64,000 nucleotides of DNA, taken from Pseudoteredinibacter isoporae_A. GTDB lineage: Bacteria > Pseudomonadota > Gammaproteobacteria > Pseudomonadales > Cellvibrionaceae. A program made the translations under genes and the position numbers. The stretch covers positions 307,535-371,534 of the forward strand of contig NZ_BAABWJ010000004.1 of assembly GCF_040372805.1 (NCBI RefSeq). The letters are read 5' to 3'. This document shows positions 27,202 to 36,101 of the stretch, in pieces (position 1 is the stretch's first letter; each line of letters starts with the position of its first letter). The notes under the pieces are model-generated. The model did no database searches. It saw only the letters and a list, made by a program, of their open reading frames with translations, and had not been told where the DNA came from.

Positions 27202-28574
27202 GTTATTGTCGATATCACCCTTGTGAACCCGCCGCCTTTTACTGTGAGCAGTGTCACTACCATGCCTGCCGGAGTTGCAGCAATGACAGCGACAGTTTTG
27301 ATGACCATTCGTCTCAGTGTTTTTTGTGTAAAGGTGTTTTAACGTCATTAGGCTCTGCCCATACTGCCGAGCCTTTCTGGCGACGAATCGGCAAAGCATT
27401 TCAATACGCACTGGGTAAAGAATCGATCACGGCGTTACTCATTGTTGCAGTCATCAGTTTGATTGGCTTATACGTTCCGTTTGTCAGTTTGATTGCCCTC
27501 GCCTTCTTATATAAATACTGTTTCTTCTGCCTCGAACAAACGGCCCATGGCGATATGACGGCACCTGATATCAGCAAAGCCAGCAGTGGCGGCTTGCAAA
27601 TCCTGTTGCAGATCATCGGCCTGTTGCTGTTATCTGTCGGCAGCACCATTGCTCTCGCACACTTTCTGGGCGCCACCGCCGCGATTCTCTGGGTAATTTT
27701 TATCACCGCCGCTCTCCCTGCGGCGTTTATGATTTTGGCGATTAATAAAGATTTCAGTCAGGCTATTAACCCGGGCCGTCATCTTGAGCTTATGGGCGCT
27801 ATCGGCCCAGCGTATTTCATACTGCTGATTTTATTGTTCATGATGATGAGCTCAGTAGGTCTGATCCACTGGATGATTGGCGAACAATTCTCAACCGTAG
27901 GACAAATCAGCTCCACTCTGATTTCCAATTACTACTCCGTGGTCATGTTTCATTTAATGGGCTATGTCGTCTTTCAATACCAAGACAAGCTCGGCATCAC
28001 AGCACAGGAGCAGGAAGACAAAAAGAACCAACGAAGCGATCATCAACGCCTGAATGCAAAATTGGGTATGTTGCTCAAAGATGGCGATTACCAGGGTGCC
28101 AGTCATCTCATGCAGGCGCAATTGAGTCGTACTCCCAAAGACCGAGAGCTGGCAGATCGACTGCTGAATTTGTTATTGGAAACCCGAAACCTCAACGGTC
28201 TGGCCAAATTCTCGGAAGATTACTTCGCCCAATTGTTTGCCACCGAACAGCACTACAAAATTGGCAGTCGTTTTCAGCAAATCAAAACACTGATTCCTGA
28301 CTACCGCCCCCAGAAAATGAGCTTGCGTCTCCAACTCGCCGAACACCTGCAGGAAATGGGCGACCATAAGCAAGCCGCCTTGCTGTTAAAGAACTTCCAT
28401 AAAGAGTGTCAGGATAAACGACTCATCGTTGAGGCCTACCAACTCATGGTGCAATGCCTGCAAAACCTGCCCAATGGCCTAGAGCAGAGCCGCCCTTATC
28501 AGCAATACGTCGACAAACTCAGTGCCGACCTGCAAAAGATCACAGGCAACAAAACCTCAGGATTCAAACTTTAA
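27198..28574 (+). CDS. Membrane protein with N-terminal B-box-like zinc finger and helical C-terminal repeats
   Basis: 458 residues. Residues 1-45 form a zinc-finger pattern with Cys4, His7, Cys9, Cys16, Cys19, His22, Cys24 and Cys27 (CRYHPCEPAAFYCEQCHYHA), followed by another CFLCKG pair, like the B-box domain proteins that bacteria place next to rhomboids. Four to five transmembrane helices span about 75-280. The C-terminal 170 residues are helical and TPR-like (QRLNAKLGMLLKDGDYQGAS). The 4-nt overlap with the rhomboid gene suggests they work together, perhaps as an adaptor. Function not known. Confidence 0.75.
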   Translation: MSYCRYHPCEPAAFYCEQCHYHACRSCSNDSDSFDDHSSQCFLCKGVLTSLGSAHTAEPFWRRIGKAFQYALGKESITALLIVAVISLIGLYVPFVSLIALAFLYKYCFFCLEQTAHGDMTAPDISKASSGGLQILLQIIGLLLLSVGSTIALAHFLGATAAILWVIFITAALPAAFMILAINKDFSQAINPGRHLELMGAIGPAYFILLILLFMMMSSVGLIHWMIGEQFSTVGQISSTLISNYYSVVMFHLMGYVVFQYQDKLGITAQEQEDKKNQRSDHQRLNAKLGMLLKDGDYQGASHLMQAQLSRTPKDRELADRLLNLLLETRNLNGLAKFSEDYFAQLFATEQHYKIGSRFQQIKTLIPDYRPQKMSLRLQLAEHLQEMGDHKQAALLLKNFHKECQDKRLIVEAYQLMVQCLQNLPNGLEQSRPYQQYVDKLSADLQKITGNKTSGFKL

Positions 28575-28760
28575 CTGTACATTTATTAAGCAAATGCTTA
28601 TTAAATTCGACCAAGGGTAATGGCCAAGGCAAAGCTAGCACTTTAGTCTTAGAGCTTTTGGCGGTTGGATTTGCAACTATTGGCGCATAGAAGGTCAAAT
28701 AAGCAACTATATCGCTCTATACACTCTATCGTGGAAGTCGAATTAAGGTTTTATAAGGAT

Positions 28761-30878
28761 ATGCGCCCCAATAGCTCTAGCCATTCATCATTTTCCGCAA
28801 AGCGATACTTCGACGGTCTGTTGGGGCTGTTGCTCGCGTTGTGCTTGCCGGCCTTTGCCGACACTCCCACCTCTCAGGCCAGCAGCACAGATTTAAGCGA
28901 GGCACAGACACTCACCCACAATCTGGAAGACACAGAAAGCCCATTCGCCAATATAGAGAGCTGGCGTTACCCCAACGGATTGCAGGTCTACTTCAAGGCA
29001 ATGCCCAAGTCCGAACTGGTTACCTTCCGCATGACCCTGCCCGTGGGCGGCTGGCACGACCCAGAAAACCGAACCGGCCTGGCACACTTCACCGAGCATA
29101 TGCTCTTTACCGGCTCCAAAGGCTACAGCAAGGCCGAATTTGAAAAACTGGTGGATGAGCGGGGCGGACAAAACAATGCCAGCACCACCGTCAAGCGCAC
29201 CGATTACTGGCTGGAGCTGCCCGACCAGGAATGGGAATTCGGTATCGACTGGTTTGGGCAACTGCTCTTCGACCATCAGTTTATCGATGAGCATGTGAAT
29301 GAAGAACGCCGAGCCGTTATTCTCGAACGCGACCTGAAACCGGAAACCCCACTGGAAATGATCAATCGCTGGTTTATCAATCCAGACTGGTCACGCCAGA
29401 AAGACGAATGGACACAAATGCTGGGGCTCGACATTCCCCACCAGCGCCTCATCGGTACCTGGGATGATGTCAACGCGACAGAAACCAAAGACATCCAGGC
29501 GTTTTACGATCGTTACTATGGTCCACAAAACATGACCATCATGCTGGCCGGCAATTTTCCTCGTGACGCACTGAAAGCTTACATCGATGAGCATTTTGCT
29601 AAAGTAGCCCCCCACGGCGAACACATCCAAACCTACGCCGCCGCCAAACCCAATTTCGGTGAACGCCGCCAATTTACCTTTTCAAACCGCCGCGGCCATG
29701 TGCATGAGCTGCGACACTATATTCCCGACCTGGATCGCAACGATGTGCAATGGCTTTGGTTTTTGCGCGCCCTGCTCCACAACGATTTGAATACCGAACT
29801 GCGCAAAAATCGCCAGGCGACTTATGGGGTTGGTGTCAGCTTTCACATTGTTCAGGGTCACGGCCGCTTGATCAGCAACGGCAACTTTGATCCGGACTTC
29901 GAGGTCGAAGCGCTTGCGTATATTGAAAAGGTCTACCAGCAGCTGCGCGATGGCCGCATGCCAGAAGCACAATTTGAAACCCTGCGCAAAAAAGTTATGG
30001 ATGCCCTGTTACTCGATCATCAAACGGCTTGGAGCATCAGCAGTTGGGTATCTTCCATTTTTTATGACCGAAACCTGATTGGCGATTCTATTCCCGACCT
30101 CTATCAATTTGCCAAAGCCGCTACGCCTCAAGAGCTGGCCAACTGGATGCAAACCAACATTCAAGAAGATCTCAGCATTACCCGAACCCAGCGCCCCAGC
30201 CCGATATGGCCCATCGCCAGCATCGGCATTATGATCGCCACCATTCTGTTGAGTTTCAGCTTAGGTAGACACTTTCTGATCAAGCCGTTGGATTTACATC
30301 AACATCTCTATGTTCGTAAAGTCCTGTACGGCCCAGCAGTCAGTATTGTGGCTTTTATTGCTTTTGTCTGCGCCAGCTTTCTACTGATACAAGCCATGGC
30401 GGTCAGTGCGCAATATGTACAACTGCATTTGGTGTCTAGCGTAGATTCCTACTGGCTCAATACCGCCTGGGATATGTTATTGGCTGCACTGGCCACCATT
30501 GTTATTTTGAATATTCCAGCGAGAGTCCCAAGAAAACTGATGCTCGCAGAAGATCACTGGCGAGTGAAATGCCTAAGTTACCGCAGTAATGTCTACCGCT
30601 ATGAAGACATTCACAGTGTGGAAGAAAAGCACCTGTTCCAAACCTTATTCAGTTGGAAAGCTTTCCCTTGTCGTATCTTTCATTGGGGCATCTTCAGCAA
30701 AGGCCTGCTGATTCAATTAAACAAGAGCAGCTACTTTATCAAAACCCGTAACAATAGCGATGTGATCGCAGAAATCCTGCGCCGTATGCCTAAGCAGGAC
30801 ACTCACTCCACGGATGACGATCACGATGACCAAAAGCCAGAGAAAGCATCAACCATTTATATCGCTCCAGCGGCATAG
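28761..30878 (+). CDS. M16-family (insulinase-like) metallopeptidase with C-terminal membrane domain
   Basis: The start is set at the ATG at 28761, which gives an export signal (GLLGLLLALCLPAFA then D) and 705 residues; a TTG 32 codons upstream is less likely. The N-terminal M16 domain has the inverted zinc motif HFTEH (His109, Glu112, His113) and a distal Glu near 189 (VNEERRAVILER), so it should be active. The second, non-catalytic M16 half follows. After about residue 490 the protein has three transmembrane helices (PSPIWPIASIGIMIATILLS onward) and a small domain resembling a PH-like fold. Typical periplasmic M16 proteins lack this membrane tail. Confidence 0.85.
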   Translation: MRPNSSSHSSFSAKRYFDGLLGLLLALCLPAFADTPTSQASSTDLSEAQTLTHNLEDTESPFANIESWRYPNGLQVYFKAMPKSELVTFRMTLPVGGWHDPENRTGLAHFTEHMLFTGSKGYSKAEFEKLVDERGGQNNASTTVKRTDYWLELPDQEWEFGIDWFGQLLFDHQFIDEHVNEERRAVILERDLKPETPLEMINRWFINPDWSRQKDEWTQMLGLDIPHQRLIGTWDDVNATETKDIQAFYDRYYGPQNMTIMLAGNFPRDALKAYIDEHFAKVAPHGEHIQTYAAAKPNFGERRQFTFSNRRGHVHELRHYIPDLDRNDVQWLWFLRALLHNDLNTELRKNRQATYGVGVSFHIVQGHGRLISNGNFDPDFEVEALAYIEKVYQQLRDGRMPEAQFETLRKKVMDALLLDHQTAWSISSWVSSIFYDRNLIGDSIPDLYQFAKAATPQELANWMQTNIQEDLSITRTQRPSPIWPIASIGIMIATILLSFSLGRHFLIKPLDLHQHLYVRKVLYGPAVSIVAFIAFVCASFLLIQAMAVSAQYVQLHLVSSVDSYWLNTAWDMLLAALATIVILNIPARVPRKLMLAEDHWRVKCLSYRSNVYRYEDIHSVEEKHLFQTLFSWKAFPCRIFHWGIFSKGLLIQLNKSSYFIKTRNNSDVIAEILRRMPKQDTHSTDDDHDDQKPEKASTIYIAPAA

Positions 30879-30909
30879 ATAACTAAACGTCTGCACAGGA
30901 TCTAAAAAA

Positions 30910-30934
30910 GGCGCTCACCCGGAGCGCCTTTTTT
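30910..30934. terminator. Bidirectional rho-independent terminator
   Basis: Stem GGCGCTC / GAGCGCC (30910-30916 with 30922-30928), loop ACCCG, six A before and six T after. It serves the M16 gene on plus and the L,D-transpeptidase on minus. Confidence 0.9.
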
Positions 30935-30951
30935 ATGGAAGTCCCCTTCAT

Positions 30952-31485
30952 CTACGGGGCAATGTATACGGGTGTCCCTACAACAACCTGATCAAACAAC
31001 TCGATCACATCGTCGTTATTCATCCGAATGCAACCGTGGGAGGCCTCTTTGCCAATCAGGTATTCCTCATTGGTACCGTGAAAGTAAATATAACGCTGAC
31101 GGGAATCGATACCCTCACCATGATTTAATCCAGGCTCTAAACCTTCCAGCCATAAAATACGACTGAGAATAAAATCGCCTTCGGTGCGGCAATCGGGGGG
31201 TGAGCCTTCGATATCCGCCATTTCACCTGTGGGCACCCGCCCAACAAAACACATACCTTTGTCGACGCCCTCGCCAATACGTTCAGCAATGCGATGCAAA
31301 CCGGGAGGCGTACCAAAGCTGCCCTCGTTTGCGTTCACCCCAGCGGCCGCTGTTGAAACAGCGTAACGCCGAAGTAACTTTCCATCGCGACCGAAAAGTT
31401 CGCAGAACTGCCCTGAGACACTCACCTCAATGGCCAGTTCCAACTCAGGCCGTTCCTGTAAAACAGCAGAAAGCTTTGGGTTCAT
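30952..31485 (-). CDS. L,D-transpeptidase catalytic (YkuD) domain protein
   Basis: 177 residues. The YkuD signature is complete: IYFHGTNEEY (His136) and EASHGCIRMN with His150 and nucleophile Cys152. The family cross-links peptidoglycan or anchors proteins in the periplasm. Oddly, there is no signal peptide or transmembrane helix: the protein begins MNPKLSAVLQERPELELAIE and goes straight into the beta fold. Either it is a cytoplasmic member, or export uses another route. It is not obviously in an operon with the glycosylation genes upstream (105 nt away). Confidence 0.85.
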   Translation of the reverse strand: MNPKLSAVLQERPELELAIEVSVSGQFCELFGRDGKLLRRYAVSTAAAGVNANEGSFGTPPGLHRIAERIGEGVDKGMCFVGRVPTGEMADIEGSPPDCRTEGDFILSRILWLEGLEPGLNHGEGIDSRQRYIYFHGTNEEYLIGKEASHGCIRMNNDDVIELFDQVVVGTPVYIAP

Positions 31486-31589
31486 TAAGAGTCATCCAAC
31501 TGATCTTCAATCCTGGCCGCCCACAGGGCCACCGCACTCAGCACCGTTGTATCACGTTCAGGAAAGGCTGGCCAGACGGAAGCTGAAAA

Positions 31590-31997
31590 TCAATTGCCCC
31601 GGCTAAACACCAGCACACGAGACAAGCCGTAGTTCAGACCAAGGGACACCACAATAGAGGCAATTTTAGCGAGGTAGACGGGCATATACGCCGAAAGAAA
31701 ATAAACCGCGGCAGTGGCCACCACAAACGCGGTACAGGCGACCACAAAGAACTTGACCAAACGAGCTGTGGACCTTCCCTTCGACATATCGGCAAAGGTA
31801 AATCGGGAATTCAAATAGAAGCTCAGGCAAACCGCCAGGCTGAATGCACAAACATTTGCCAGCAGAATGGGAAAACCCAAGCCGTAGAAACACGCAACAA
31901 AAACCAGATAGTCCAGTGCAGTGTTCGCAAGCCCCACAAAGGAAAATTTAAGAATCCTAAGCAGCTCGCTCTTCAGGTTTACATTCGCGTGACTCAC
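31590..31997 (-). CDS. GtrA-family membrane protein (putative flippase)
   Basis: 135 residues, four transmembrane helices. The family sequence FSFVGLANTALDYLVFVACF at the first helix and LNSRFTFADMSKG between helices 2 and 3 mark GtrA, thought to flip undecaprenyl-phosphate-glucose. The start is a GTG at 31997 and overlaps the glycosyltransferase gene by 41 nt, so the frames are nested. It is the third gene of a three-gene gtr operon. Confidence 0.88.
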   Translation of the reverse strand: MSHANVNLKSELLRILKFSFVGLANTALDYLVFVACFYGLGFPILLANVCAFSLAVCLSFYLNSRFTFADMSKGRSTARLVKFFVVACTAFVVATAAVYFLSAYMPVYLAKIASIVVSLGLNYGLSRVLVFSRGN

Positions 31998-32967
31998 CTA
32001 AGGCCTCTTTTTCAACAACACGGCCAACCCCGGCCGGATCAACAGATTCAATAAAATATAAGGGGCGCTGCTTCACTTCATTAAACGCACGGCCAAGGTA
32101 TTCACCAATGACCCCCAACACCAGTAACTGCACGCCGCCCAAAAACAACATCGAGATCATAATGGTTGGAAAGCCTTGTACATCGTCTCCCCAGATCAAG
32201 GCTTTTACCAGAATAAACAAGCCGTACAGGAAGGCCGAGAACGCCGTAAGCACGCCAATATAGCTGGCTATCTTTAAGGGAGCAATGGTAAACGATGTCA
32301 GCCCCTCAATCGCAAAATTCCAAAGCTTCCAGTAGTTCCACTTGGTATCACCTGCGAAGCGAGCATCACGATCATAAAGCACCTCGGTTTGCGGGTAACC
32401 CACCCACGCAAACAGGCCCTTCATAAAACGATGCTTTTCCGGTAGCTGCAACAAGGCCTCGCTTACCCGGCGGCTGATCAGCCGAAAATCCCCGACATTG
32501 GGCGGAATCGGCGTGCTCCCAATATTTTGCATAAACTTGTAGAACGCTGCTGCGGTGGCTTTTTTCAACCAGCTTTCCCCTTCTCGGGATTTACGCTTGG
32601 CGTACACCATATCGAAACCGCCCTGCCATTTGGCCACCAGTTCGGGAATCAGTTCCGGAGGATCTTGCAAATCCGTATCGATCACGATCAGAGCATCCCC
32701 TCGGGATTCCGCCAGTCCAGCCGTCATGGCGATCTCCTTCCCGAAGTTCCGGCTCAAATTCACCAGAGTAATCTTCGGGTAGCTGAGTTTCAGCTGCTTA
32801 ATAGCCTCAAGAGTTCGATCTTTACTGCCATCGTTTACCAGAACGATTTCATAATCGAAATCGCTCATGGCCTCCAGAACGCTCGTTGTTCGCTTCACAA
32901 ACTCCGGCAAAACCTCTTCTTCATTATAAGCCGGCGCTACGATTGAAATGAGTTGTTGTTTGCTCAT
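31957..32967 (-). CDS. GtrB-type polyprenyl-phosphate glycosyltransferase (GT2)
   Basis: The ATG at 32967 (MSKQQLISIVAPAYNEEE) overlaps the stop of the upstream gene in ATGA; the longer open frame runs into that gene. 336 residues. The GT2 domain has IVAPAYNEEE, VNDGSKDRT and the nucleotide-sugar DxD-like VIDTDLQDPPELIP, and two C-terminal transmembrane helices end in GEYLGRAFNEVKQRPLY, the usual GtrB/DPM1 layout. It makes undecaprenyl-phosphate-linked sugar (glucose in known cases) on the cytoplasmic face. Confidence 0.92.
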   Translation of the reverse strand: MSKQQLISIVAPAYNEEEVLPEFVKRTTSVLEAMSDFDYEIVLVNDGSKDRTLEAIKQLKLSYPKITLVNLSRNFGKEIAMTAGLAESRGDALIVIDTDLQDPPELIPELVAKWQGGFDMVYAKRKSREGESWLKKATAAAFYKFMQNIGSTPIPPNVGDFRLISRRVSEALLQLPEKHRFMKGLFAWVGYPQTEVLYDRDARFAGDTKWNYWKLWNFAIEGLTSFTIAPLKIASYIGVLTAFSAFLYGLFILVKALIWGDDVQGFPTIMISMLFLGGVQLLVLGVIGEYLGRAFNEVKQRPLYFIESVDPAGVGRVVEKEALGESRECKPEERAA

Positions 32968-34457
32968 CGACTGATCACCACCACTAAAGTATTTTGATCC
33001 ATATAAATAGAACCTTCTGCTGGCCAAACCGGCTTTTCGGAAATCGCTTTTAACACGCGCTTTCGTTCTGCTCCCGATGCCGCCTGATACCTTGGGTCGA
33101 GTAAATGGTAAACCCGCTCCCGCGACCAAGGGATATGCAAGACTCCGCCGAGTCTGGGCTTGTCGTTCACAAGCACCATCGGCACATAGGTTTCTCTTCC
33201 ACGACCTTCGGCACTGAGCACCCGCTCAATATCGAGAATAACTCGATTCACCGCGAACAAATTTCGCTGACTGGTTTTATAATCCCGAAACGATTTATTG
33301 GAGACATCAATCATCGCACTCAAAACCCACGTGCAACCCACCAACATAAACACCAAAGCCACCCCATTAAGTATCCGTTTTTGGTATCCCAACAACTCAC
33401 CCAATAAAGCAACCAGGTAAAACCCGTAGATATAGGGCACGCTGTAAAGCGAACGAATCGGGAACACAGAGTTTTTGCTGGCGAAAATAAGCGCAAAAGG
33501 CGCCAATAACATCAGCAGCTGAACGGCCAGGAACAAGACAATGTACATTCCTTGGGAACGACACCAATAACGAACAATAAACGCAGCATTAAATGCCAAA
33601 AAAACAGCGGCCATACTGACTTTTTCGAATTTCCCCAAATGCCCTTTAAACTGAGGCTTCTGACATTGCTCGAACGAATGAAATGGCCAGGAGTGTTCAC
33701 TGAACAAACACAGGACCTCATTGTAACGACTAAACATCGCCAACAGATCAATGTCGGCTCGCGACCCCATCACCCAACCGGTAACACGGTACAAACCTTT
33801 GGTGAGCAACAGATAAACAAGCAAAGACGCCAGCAGTGCGCCACCAACAAGCAGCAGACGCTTAAATGAGACCGGCTCAAAGCCTCTCGACAGAGACACT
33901 AAAAACAACGCCAAAAACAGCGTGGCCGCCAACTCAGTTGATGCCGGATAAAATGCAGGTGCGATCGACATCGACAGCAAGCCCACCAATAACAGAGAGC
34001 GACTACCTCGAACACAAGCGACCAAACCCAGCACTGCAAAAAAATTCCCCAAGGGATAGGCCAGGCGGGTACTGTCGAAAGAAAACAATTTTCCGTAGTA
34101 GAGAGAAACACTGCCAATCAACACAAACAAGTACAATTGATATTGCTTCTTGAAACCCAGCAAGCTTGCAGCTAAATAGGCACTGGCTATCAGCAAGCAA
34201 CACCCCAAAAAAGTGCTCACAAGTGGCGAAGGCAACGCCTGTTGGAGTTTGGCATAAACAAGATAGTATCCCCACCGGCCTTGCGCCAGAAACGTCAAAG
34301 CATCTGAAGGATACTGTGATTGGATAATATCGTCGGCATTAAAAGCCTGAAGTACGGCTTGACTCGAATAGGTAATAAAGACCAGAAGAAACAGACCGAG
34401 CAGTGAGTATCCCGAATCAAAACGTTGCTCTTGAATACGCTGTAAAAACTTATCCAT
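32964..34457 (-). CDS. GtrII-like membrane glucosyltransferase
   Basis: 497 residues with about ten transmembrane helices. The N-terminal VLQAFNADDIIQSQYP and ALTFLAQGRWGYYLV resemble the glucosyl transferase GtrII family, in which an acidic DD-type pair near the first periplasmic loop is typical. In gtrABC clusters this third gene sets which sugar residue on the LPS O-antigen or other surface glycan is modified. It is the first gene of gtrII-gtrB-gtrA and has a small C-terminal soluble part (MDQNTLVVVISR at the end). Confidence 0.8.
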   Translation of the reverse strand: MDKFLQRIQEQRFDSGYSLLGLFLLVFITYSSQAVLQAFNADDIIQSQYPSDALTFLAQGRWGYYLVYAKLQQALPSPLVSTFLGCCLLIASAYLAASLLGFKKQYQLYLFVLIGSVSLYYGKLFSFDSTRLAYPLGNFFAVLGLVACVRGSRSLLLVGLLSMSIAPAFYPASTELAATLFLALFLVSLSRGFEPVSFKRLLLVGGALLASLLVYLLLTKGLYRVTGWVMGSRADIDLLAMFSRYNEVLCLFSEHSWPFHSFEQCQKPQFKGHLGKFEKVSMAAVFLAFNAAFIVRYWCRSQGMYIVLFLAVQLLMLLAPFALIFASKNSVFPIRSLYSVPYIYGFYLVALLGELLGYQKRILNGVALVFMLVGCTWVLSAMIDVSNKSFRDYKTSQRNLFAVNRVILDIERVLSAEGRGRETYVPMVLVNDKPRLGGVLHIPWSRERVYHLLDPRYQAASGAERKRVLKAISEKPVWPAEGSIYMDQNTLVVVISR

Positions 34458-35001
34458 TGCCCTTCCAAACTTTTATATCACTTTTGGCTTTCACCAAAAC
34501 ACCACTCTAGCACGCAAATTATGACACTATCTTGACAAGCGAAGTGTACAGCCGATCCTTCTGGCAGGACCACTAATCACATACAAACCGATACAAAACT
34601 TAAAAAGTATTTCAATCATTTAGGACACGAAAAAAGTAAGCCAACAAGATAAACAAAAAAATTTACCCTCATTAAAAAATTGCCATAAAACCATCATGTT
34701 TTGTTCATTATTCAAGCTTTTGTATCACCATGTATCGTGTCGTTTCATAGTGTGTCCAAAATAAATTATTACGCGCCATTGCGCCCTACTCTGACCAACG
34801 GATTATCTTTAAAGTCCTCACCAGTTGACACGTTGCTGGCAGATTTATGACCGGCTTAAAAGCAACGACAGGCGGATTTTTAAAAAGCAGACAGATAACG
34901 CCACGACAACAAGGCAGATTCCAAAGGGAGTGGAGTGAAGCGAAAAGAGAAGAAAGAAGAGAAAAGGAGAACGGAGAAAAGCAAACACCACACAAACAAA
35001 A
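34458..35001. other. Non-coding region between gtr operon and lyase, with a long purine tract
   Basis: About 540 bp with no convincing gene. 34470-34780 is AT-rich and should contain the gtr promoter on the minus strand. 34917-34982 is almost purely purine on the plus strand (only a few pyrimidines), just before the lyase terminator. Confidence 0.5.
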
Positions 35002-35023
35002 ACGCCAGGCAATTGCCTGGCGT
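35002..35023 (-). terminator. Rho-independent terminator after the DHDPS-like gene
   Basis: Perfect stem ACGCCAGGC / GCCTGGCGT (35002-35010 with 35015-35023), loop AATT; on the minus strand it is followed by TTTTGTTTGT. Confidence 0.88.
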
Positions 35024-35039
35024 CTTCACAACGTTACGC

Positions 35040-35984
35040 TTAGTTAGCGCCGGGCCAGCTGGCCCACCAGTTGCGGAACTGCTGCCACTGTTCCTCGAGG
35101 AAGGTTTTTTGGCTAGCGCTTAAACGGTCGCTTGGGTTGAGTTGGTGCTCATACTCCGCATTGCCTTCCAACACCATTAACTGCTTGTAGAACAAGACCA
35201 GATCAGTCCCCTCATCGATCTTGGACAATACTGCCATGGCGTCATTGAGTTCATTAGCCAAACGATAAGCCGTGGCATCCCCTTTCGCCGCCTGCTCAGA
35301 CAACTCAACCAAACGCAGCACCTCTTTCGGGAAGGCGTTACCCACGCCTGTGATGGCGCCACCAGCCCCACAACGAACGAAACCATGCACAACCTGAGTA
35401 TCCACACCCACCATCAGGGTCAGATCTTCAGCACCACTGGTGATATGCTCAGCGGCATAGCTCAGGGAATCGGCACCGCCGAACTCCTTAAAGCCAACCA
35501 AGTTGCTGTGATCTTTGCGCAGATCGAAGAACAAATCAGCCTTGGTTTCGTAGCCGTAATATGGGCTGTTGTAAATAACCGAAGGCAAGCTCGGCGCCGC
35601 CTCAAGAATGGCCGCAAAATGCGCCCGTTGAGCCGTTGGGGAAATACCACGGGACAAAACACGCGGAATCACCATCAAACCAGCCGCCCCCACCTTTTCG
35701 GCATGGGCCGCCAACGCCACAGCACGCATCGGGCTCTGGGCACCTGTACCCACAATGGTCGGCACACCAGCATTCACCAGAGCCTCAACACCCTGCATAC
35801 GTTGCTCGTCGCTGAGCAAAGGCCAGTCTCCCATTGAGCCGCAGTAGACCACCGCGCTCATACCCGCCTCAATCAGCTCCTTACCTTTGCGAGCCATAGC
35901 CGCAAAATCCGGAGTGCCCTGGGCATCACAGGGGGTCATCAGGGCTGGAATACAGCCAGTAAATACAGATTGCATAGCAGACAT
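35040..35984 (-). CDS. Dihydrodipicolinate synthase / N-acetylneuraminate lyase family aldolase
   Basis: 314 residues from the ATG at 35984, preceded by AGAGAGAA; a GTG eight codons upstream is less likely. The class I aldolase features are the Schiff-base Lys166 (NLVGFKE) and Tyr138 (VIYNSPYYG). Members act on 2-oxo acids such as dihydrodipicolinate, neuraminate, 2-keto-3-deoxy sugars or hydroxyproline intermediates. The lone gene, not near lysine genes but divergent from a PAS-AraC regulator, suggests a catabolic member rather than DapA proper. The substrate is not deducible. Confidence 0.8.
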   Translation of the reverse strand: MSAMQSVFTGCIPALMTPCDAQGTPDFAAMARKGKELIEAGMSAVVYCGSMGDWPLLSDEQRMQGVEALVNAGVPTIVGTGAQSPMRAVALAAHAEKVGAAGLMVIPRVLSRGISPTAQRAHFAAILEAAPSLPSVIYNSPYYGYETKADLFFDLRKDHSNLVGFKEFGGADSLSYAAEHITSGAEDLTLMVGVDTQVVHGFVRCGAGGAITGVGNAFPKEVLRLVELSEQAAKGDATAYRLANELNDAMAVLSKIDEGTDLVLFYKQLMVLEGNAEYEHQLNPSDRLSASQKTFLEEQWQQFRNWWASWPGAN

Positions 35985-36101
35985 AGAATTCTCTCTCTTG
36001 GGGTTCACTATGGGCAGAAGATATGCGTATGCTATAAATTCAACCCAATCCTGTCTTTACCATGACTATAATACAAACTTGATTTTTGGCACAATTTAAA
36101 A

